The notes beneath the pieces are model-generated. The model was given only the letters and a program-made list of their open reading frames with translations. It did not search any database and was not told the DNA's origin. DNA of 37,907 nt from Punctularia strigosozonata HHB-11173 SS5 (lineage: Eukaryota; Basidiomycota; Agaricomycetes; Corticiales; Punctulariaceae). Numbering within the stretch: position 1 is the first letter of the stretch; each line of letters starts with the position of its first letter. The position numbers and the translations under genes were made by a program. Shown piece after piece: positions 33,362-37,907 of this stretch. Location: positions 828,269 to 866,175 of the forward strand of contig NW_006767434.1 in assembly GCF_000264995.1 (NCBI RefSeq), given 5' to 3'.

Positions 33362-34599
33362 CTATCTCCCGCCTACACCGATTGCCGTCCGTATAAATTG
33401 TTGTGTTGCGCCCATCGGCCCGTACGGGGTCGATGGCGGTAGCGCGCTTGGTAGCGCGTTCCCGATCGCCGGCGCGGGCAGCGCGATTTGACTTTGCGGT
33501 GTTGCCACCGCTTGCCTGTCTTCCCGCTCGGCCATGGTGGCACCTCCGGCCGCGACGTTGTTGGTGAGGGTGAACGTCTGCCCCAGGCCATACAGCTTGC
33601 CGTTGTACTCGTCGTGATCTATCCGATCATCGAAATATAGTTCGCGCATCTTGAAGAAGGTCGCCATGGTCAGAAGCGAGTCCGATCCGGCTTGATGCGA
33701 CTGCCCAATGCGCAGCACCTGAACGCGGCGAGCAATTGGGTGAGACAAATCGCAGGCGTGAACTACGTATAAATGGAAATAGCTTACCCCGAGGTCGTCC
33801 GCGAGGTCTTGCAAGCCACCCTTCAGTCCTTTACATGCCCGCATCATGAACTTGATGTCGTATATGTTAGGAAACCATATATGTATGAGGTCAAAGAACT
33901 CGTTCTCCGATGTCGGTAAGCTGTCTCCAGTGAGCAGCTTGAGGAAGTAGCCGAAATCATAGCCACTGTCGTGGGGCGTGAATTGCACGCATAGATGTAT
34001 GACCATATAAACGCACCTATGGAATGAAATCCACCGCGCCTCGTCCGTCAGCACCAATCCCGACGTGATCATGAGCTCTGCAAAGTCGTTCTGCGAGATG
34101 CCTTGGTCCCGGTGACGGTCAAAGTCTATCCCTGACTGTTCCAGGAGCTCGATCGAGTCTGGCGCGCACATGTCTTCGCTGAAGCATAGACAAGGGTGAT
34201 ATAAGCACGCGAGCGCCGACCATATCCTCGCGCGCTAAGCACGACGTACTTGATGTTGAACCGGAAGTTGAATTGCCATGTCGTTACATCCTCCGGATAG
34301 TTTCCCTCTTCATCTGCAAGAGTAAGACCAACTTGGATGATCTTTAGCAAGTCGACGTTACACCGCATTGTCTGATAGTGGTAGTCAGATGATGTCTTGA
34401 ACGCGCCTATTGGTCGCGCGACGACGCCGGGAAACTCTGTATCCTATGAGGAATCTATGCATCAGCGTTCGCTACATATTATGGTCGGGAAGTTGTCTAC
34501 ACCCACCATGGCAACGTACGGATAATGCTCCATGAGGGTTCGGATGTTGCGCATCTCGACTTCGAGGTTGGAAGCCCACACCTCTCGTATTCGTGACAT
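33362..34599 (-). CDS. CAF1: CAF1/POP2 deadenylase of the CCR4-NOT complex
   Basis: Caf1 (Pop2, CNOT7/8) is a DEDD-family 3'-5' exonuclease that shortens mRNA poly(A) tails within CCR4-NOT. Exons 34599-34507, 34443-34250, 34178-34017, 33965-33788 and 33718-33362 give 327 residues. The start MSRIREVWASNLEVEMRNIR is typical. Catalytic residues are visible: D32 and E34 in AMDTEFPGVV, D153 in SGYDFGYFLKLL, H217 and D222 in SHQAGSDSLLTMATFFKM. EDMCAPDSIELLEQSGIDF and FNIYDIKFMM-like segments also match; the observed form is WFPNIYDIKFMM. The C-terminal ~60 residues are Ala/Pro/Gln-rich and variable. It lies upstream of SAS10 on the same strand, 156 bp apart. Confidence 0.95.
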
Positions 34600-35013
34600 G
34601 GTAAGAGCCGGGATCCAGAATTGTGTAGCACCAGCAGGCGCCGGTAGAAGCAAACTGTCCGAAAGGAGATTGATTGCAAGAGTAGTTCTTCAGCGACGCG
34701 AGGAGCTAGCAAGACCACAGATGACACAAGCGCCCGCCACGGCGGGGAAGACCTTGGTATACACGTTGGGCACAGCCACCGTCAGATCTGTATTTAGAGA
34801 GATAAAGTGATTTCAGAGGATAAATACCGCATATTGGTGTATGCACTAGCGATCGGCCCCACTATACTGAGTGCCACCTATCTCAAGCATCTGAGCCAGA
34901 GATCTAACATATATAACAACTCATGGACATGGGTGCTGGATCGGAAAGTCTGTCGTCAGACCCAGGCTGTGGTACTTCAAGTTAATACATCGTCACCGCT
35001 CTCAGGCTCATGA
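34600..35013. other. Intergenic region upstream of CAF1
   Basis: About 410 bp containing the CAF1 promoter and the 3' flank of the MFS gene. No gene, TATA box or strong repeat is seen. Confidence 0.5.
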
Positions 35014-37346
35014 TCATGCTTTAGACTGTGCTATATTCCCTCCCTTTGAGCTTCCATCACCTATCGGCCGTGTGCCTCTTTCCTGCATATCAATAGTTTC
35101 CCCGACTTTTTCGTCCTTCTTTTCCATACGCGTATCCTCGCGCACCTTGCCCAGCAACAACGTAGTGATGAACGAAAGGCCATACCATGGCACCATCGAG
35201 TAGAAACACCACTCGATTCCGACGCGGTACGCGCCGCGTATGATACTCTGCCCGGCAGGGGATAGTGAACTGATTACGGATACCGAGTCCGGGCTAGACC
35301 CTGCTAGCTTGGAAAGGTCCGAAGGCGAGAAGGCGCCGGAGACGATGGCGGTCGTGAGCGCTGTGCGGACGTTGTTATTCATGACCGCCCCGCACTGCGC
35401 TAGACCAACAGTTCCACCGAGTGTACGCGTCTGCGGAACGGCCTTCAGACTCATATCTTTCCGAAGATATTATCGCGAAAACGCACAAACAAAGTCAAAG
35501 CAGTCACAACCGCATTTCGGTCTTCGTGGATGATGAATCTTGCCTGAAGAGCCAGAGAACTCGTGGCTAGGCCCGTGCCCAATCCTGCCATCGCCAAAAA
35601 CCTTCCTTCAACCATCAGCGCCCCGTCGGAACGCTCGATCGCTTGGCTCACCAATTTACCTCCGTCTGGTTGTCTTTAGCAATGGAGTTCGCTATGAGCC
35701 CGAGGGCGACAGTTGTAACCACCCCACTGAACTGGATTGCGTAGCGCGGCTGTGAACAAAACGTAACCGGCTTAAACCGCAGAGCATACGAATAATTGGA
35801 ATCCTCGCGTACCTGTTGGAGCCATCTGACAATGAAGATCACGATACAAGCCCCGACGCCCATTCCTGGCGCAAAGTATACCAGCTGCACGCCCGCTTTG
35901 GCCGCGTCGAGCCCCTTCGCTACGACCAAGAAGATCGCAACGAAGTAAAACATCACTATCATCACCATTCCGGAGACGAAGGACGCGTATTGACAAATGC
36001 TGATATCCTTCGATCGCAAGACATCCAGCGGCAATATGCTGGCCACTCGGAAGACGCTGTGGAGAGGTCGATCGCCGGGGACAGCTTTCTGGCGCGTCTC
36101 GAGGATGTACGCCCATGCAACGGTTGCAACAAGTAGCAAACCGCCCACCACAAGCGATACAATGACCTTTGCCGACCGCCATTTCTCGTTCGACCCCCAG
36201 TTGAGAGCCAAGAGGATGAGAAGCCCTGCGCCGATGAATAGTGTCCCACCTATCCAGTCTATCCGGAGGACCTTTGCAGCCCACGAGGCCCGCGAGGAAC
36301 GTTCAGGCTCTTGCTGCCACGTCGGCAAAGCCCGTCCTTTCTTTGTTCGCCCACGGAGAAGAAAGAATCCTAGGAACATAGAAAGCGCGCAGCCTGGCAG
36401 GCTACACCGAAGACAACGTGAATGATACTCCTATCTGAGAAGTAATTCGAAAGACGCACTTGATGGCGAATATCCAACGGAACGACACTTTGAGAAGATT
36501 GCCTACGGTATCGTAAGCATACGTTGACTTGGAGTGAAAGCGATGTGCACCGACCACCAATCACGGGCCCCGTACTATATCCGGCTGCGTACAGCAATAA
36601 TAACAACAACCACTGGGCGCTATTACTCGCAATGGAACGAGAATCGCCAATGATGACCCGCACGACCTATTGGTGAATGCAGTCTGTTGTGAACTAGTAT
36701 AACTATGAGTTCTTACCACCAAGAGTCCCGCTGCTCCAACACCGGCAATTCCGCGTCCGGCCAGCATCATAGCCATGTTTTGTGCTCCGGTACTGACGGC
36801 ACTCCCCACCATGAAGATGAGCAAGCTGAGCTGCAGACATGCATGCCGGCTGAATATGTCCGCAATTGACGCGAAGATCGGCAAGAAAACAGTGGATGTC
36901 TGGGGCATCATCAGCGCCGGGTGAAGAATGACGATGGTAGTCAGACAACTGACGAGCAAGTATGATGTTCCAATCCAGCTACATTGCACAGTCAGCTAAT
37001 GTATCGCAGGAGATGTTGTTATATACGATACCTTTGCAAGTCGAGCCGGTGAAAGGCGGACTGATCAATGCCTGAGTGATCTTTGACGTCATATATAGTT
37101 GAATAACTCACCGCAATATCCGACTGGGCGGTGGCGACGACTATCATGGGATTCAGAGACGTGCCTCCACGACCGACGTTCGTTAGGAGCGCACTGACCA
37201 GTGTAATCCAAAGTTTCCAAGTAGACAGGAAAGGCCAGGGAGGCGAGCAATATCAACTGCCAAGTCTTCGGGTTCTTACTCGCATAGCTTGCACCTGTAG
37301 CATCGACCTTCCCTGCCACAGCCTGACGCTCAGATGATTGCTCCAT
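35014..37346 (-). CDS. MFS transporter, DHA2 (14-helix drug/H+ antiporter) type
   Basis: Exons 37346-37199, 37140-37112, 37060-37032, 36978-36954, 36899-36717, 36666-36555, 36502-36460, 36401-35813, 35749-35652, 35601-35487 and 35430-35014 give 595 residues. After a ~45-residue cytosolic start, helix 1 has VYLETLDYTVVATAQSDIA, followed by AFHRLDLQSWIGTSYLL, FASIADIFSRH (an altered motif A), LLAGRG-type AMMLAGRGIAGVGAAGLL, and FRWIFAINLPGCALSMFLG. The second half has DWIGGTLFIGAGLLILLAL, FAPGMGVGACIVIFIVRW, ARFIIHEDRNAVVTALTLF and TLGGTVGLAQCGAVMNN. This is the basidiomycete DHA2 pattern; the substrate (drug, toxin or metabolite export) is unknown. Two introns (54 and 63 nt) are multiples of three without stops. 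The 25- and 29-nt exons near the start are short but fully in phase. Confidence 0.88.
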
Positions 37347-37419
37347 TGAGGAAAACTTGAGATGACCTGGTAATGTTTCGCGTACGGCGAGAATCGTATT
37401 TTCAGCTCCATCAGCGTTG

Positions 37420-37427
37420 CTTTTATA
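37420..37427 (-). promoter_or_regulatory. TATA box for the DHA2 transporter
   Basis: TATAAAAG on the minus strand, 74-81 bp upstream of the ATG, matches the canonical consensus. ATTGG-type CCAAT element lies about 10 bp further upstream (37437-37441). Confidence 0.5.
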
Positions 37428-37757
37428 CACGACGCACCAATCATAACTCACCGCCCACAAGGAAAGGCACTGTAGCGCACGCTCGCCGACAACGCACGCA
37501 CAGCCACAACGCGACAGCGCATTGTCTCTTGCTTATCATCCACGACTGCCTGCTCGTCTATCGCACACGCAAAGCTACCGCGGCCACGAACAACACAATG
37601 CAACGTCGACGGGCCAACATACCATCAACCATGCAAGATGACCGGGGGCGCCACACGCAGAACAACGGGCCAGCGGACGCGTTGCGAGGCGTCAAGGCCA
37701 CGAAGGAGTTGGGGCGCGCATTGCGCACGACGACGGCCACAACACCGGGGGCGATAG

Positions 37758-37765
37758 GTATAAAT
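37758..37765 (+). promoter_or_regulatory. TATA box facing the right edge
   Basis: TATAAATA on the plus strand, followed 60-100 bp on by a C/T-rich stretch of the kind found in fungal 5' leaders. It predicts a plus-strand gene whose coding part lies beyond the window. Confidence 0.35.
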
Positions 37766-37882
37766 AATGCGACTGTATGTACTGAGTAGCCAGCGAATCC
37801 TAGCTTCCTTCTCCCCCACTGCGAAAACATACCTCTGAGCCTACAACCCCCCTCTTCGTCTTCTACATTGTCGCCCCGTCTC

Positions 37883-37907
37883 GCGTCTGCGTCTGCGTCC
37901 GCGTCCG
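37883..37907. repeat. Hexanucleotide repeat at the window edge
   Basis: About four units of TCTGCG/TCCGCG in a row, cut by the end of the window, so the full length is unknown. Confidence 0.6.

Larger units (their letters stand above)
37347..37907. other. Divergent promoter region at the right edge
   Basis: About 560 bp upstream of the DHA2 transporter. It carries two oppositely directed TATA boxes (37420-37427 minus and 37758-37765 plus) and a pyrimidine-rich end, suggesting a divergent gene starting beyond the window. Open frames here have no known domain. Confidence 0.5.

Noticed and set aside
35602-35651. A stop codon apparently ending the DHA2 transporter early (near 35648)
   Set aside because: A 50-nt GT-AG intron removes the stop and restores the conserved ARFIIHEDRN region, so the gene is not truncated.

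Overview
The window looks like nuclear DNA of a filamentous basidiomycete, probably an Agaricomycete. Genes are split by many short introns of about 40-90 nt with GT-AG ends (rarely GC-AG), intergenic gaps are small, and the encoded proteins are of fungal type: Rtt109, a fungal siderophore transporter, Zn2Cys6 regulator and Tom22. There is no bacterial-style operon. All gene models were spliced by hand and every model given closes in frame. No database search was possible, so names rest on recognised motifs and family resemblance.

Layout. 1-3987 is a repeat-derived flank. It holds a decayed tyrosine-recombinase gene, a 1254-bp Tc1/mariner-like element with intact terminal inverted repeats and a TA duplication but a frameshifted transposase, and purine-rich repeat DNA. 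3988-13879 is a compact housekeeping block: RTT109 (-) head-to-head with COQ5 (+), then CUL1 (+), FCF2 (+) and an unrecognised coiled-coil/RS-tail protein (+). 14959-17186 is a siderophore-iron transporter whose promoter carries two inverted ATCTGATAA GATA-factor sites. 17673-19881 (-) is a CENP-B-type DNA-binding protein without a transposase domain. About 3.2 kb (19882-23043) shows no recognisable gene. 23044-30520 is a GC-rich block: a UPF0390 small basic protein (-) head-to-head with the NDUFA9-like complex I subunit (+), then TOM22 (-) head-to-head with an intron-rich Zn2Cys6 regulator (+). 30878-37346 is all on the minus strand: SAS10/UTP3, the CAF1/POP2 deadenylase and a DHA2-type MFS transporter. 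A plus-strand TATA box at 37758 suggests another gene starts near or beyond the right edge.

Functionally these are mostly unlinked core genes. Recurrent themes are mitochondria (COQ5, NDUFA9, TOM22, each divergently paired with a non-mitochondrial or uncharacterised gene), small-subunit rRNA processing (FCF2, SAS10/UTP3), chromatin and ubiquitin control (RTT109, CUL1, the CENP-B-like protein), and transport (siderophore and DHA2 carriers). I see no secondary-metabolite cluster, CRISPR array, tRNA or rRNA. No wholly new system is evident. The most testable points are the paired GATA sites, the tiny exons inside and next to the Zn2Cys6 cluster, a tandem duplication over that gene's stop codon, four stop-free 3n introns, and the orphan coiled-coil gene.
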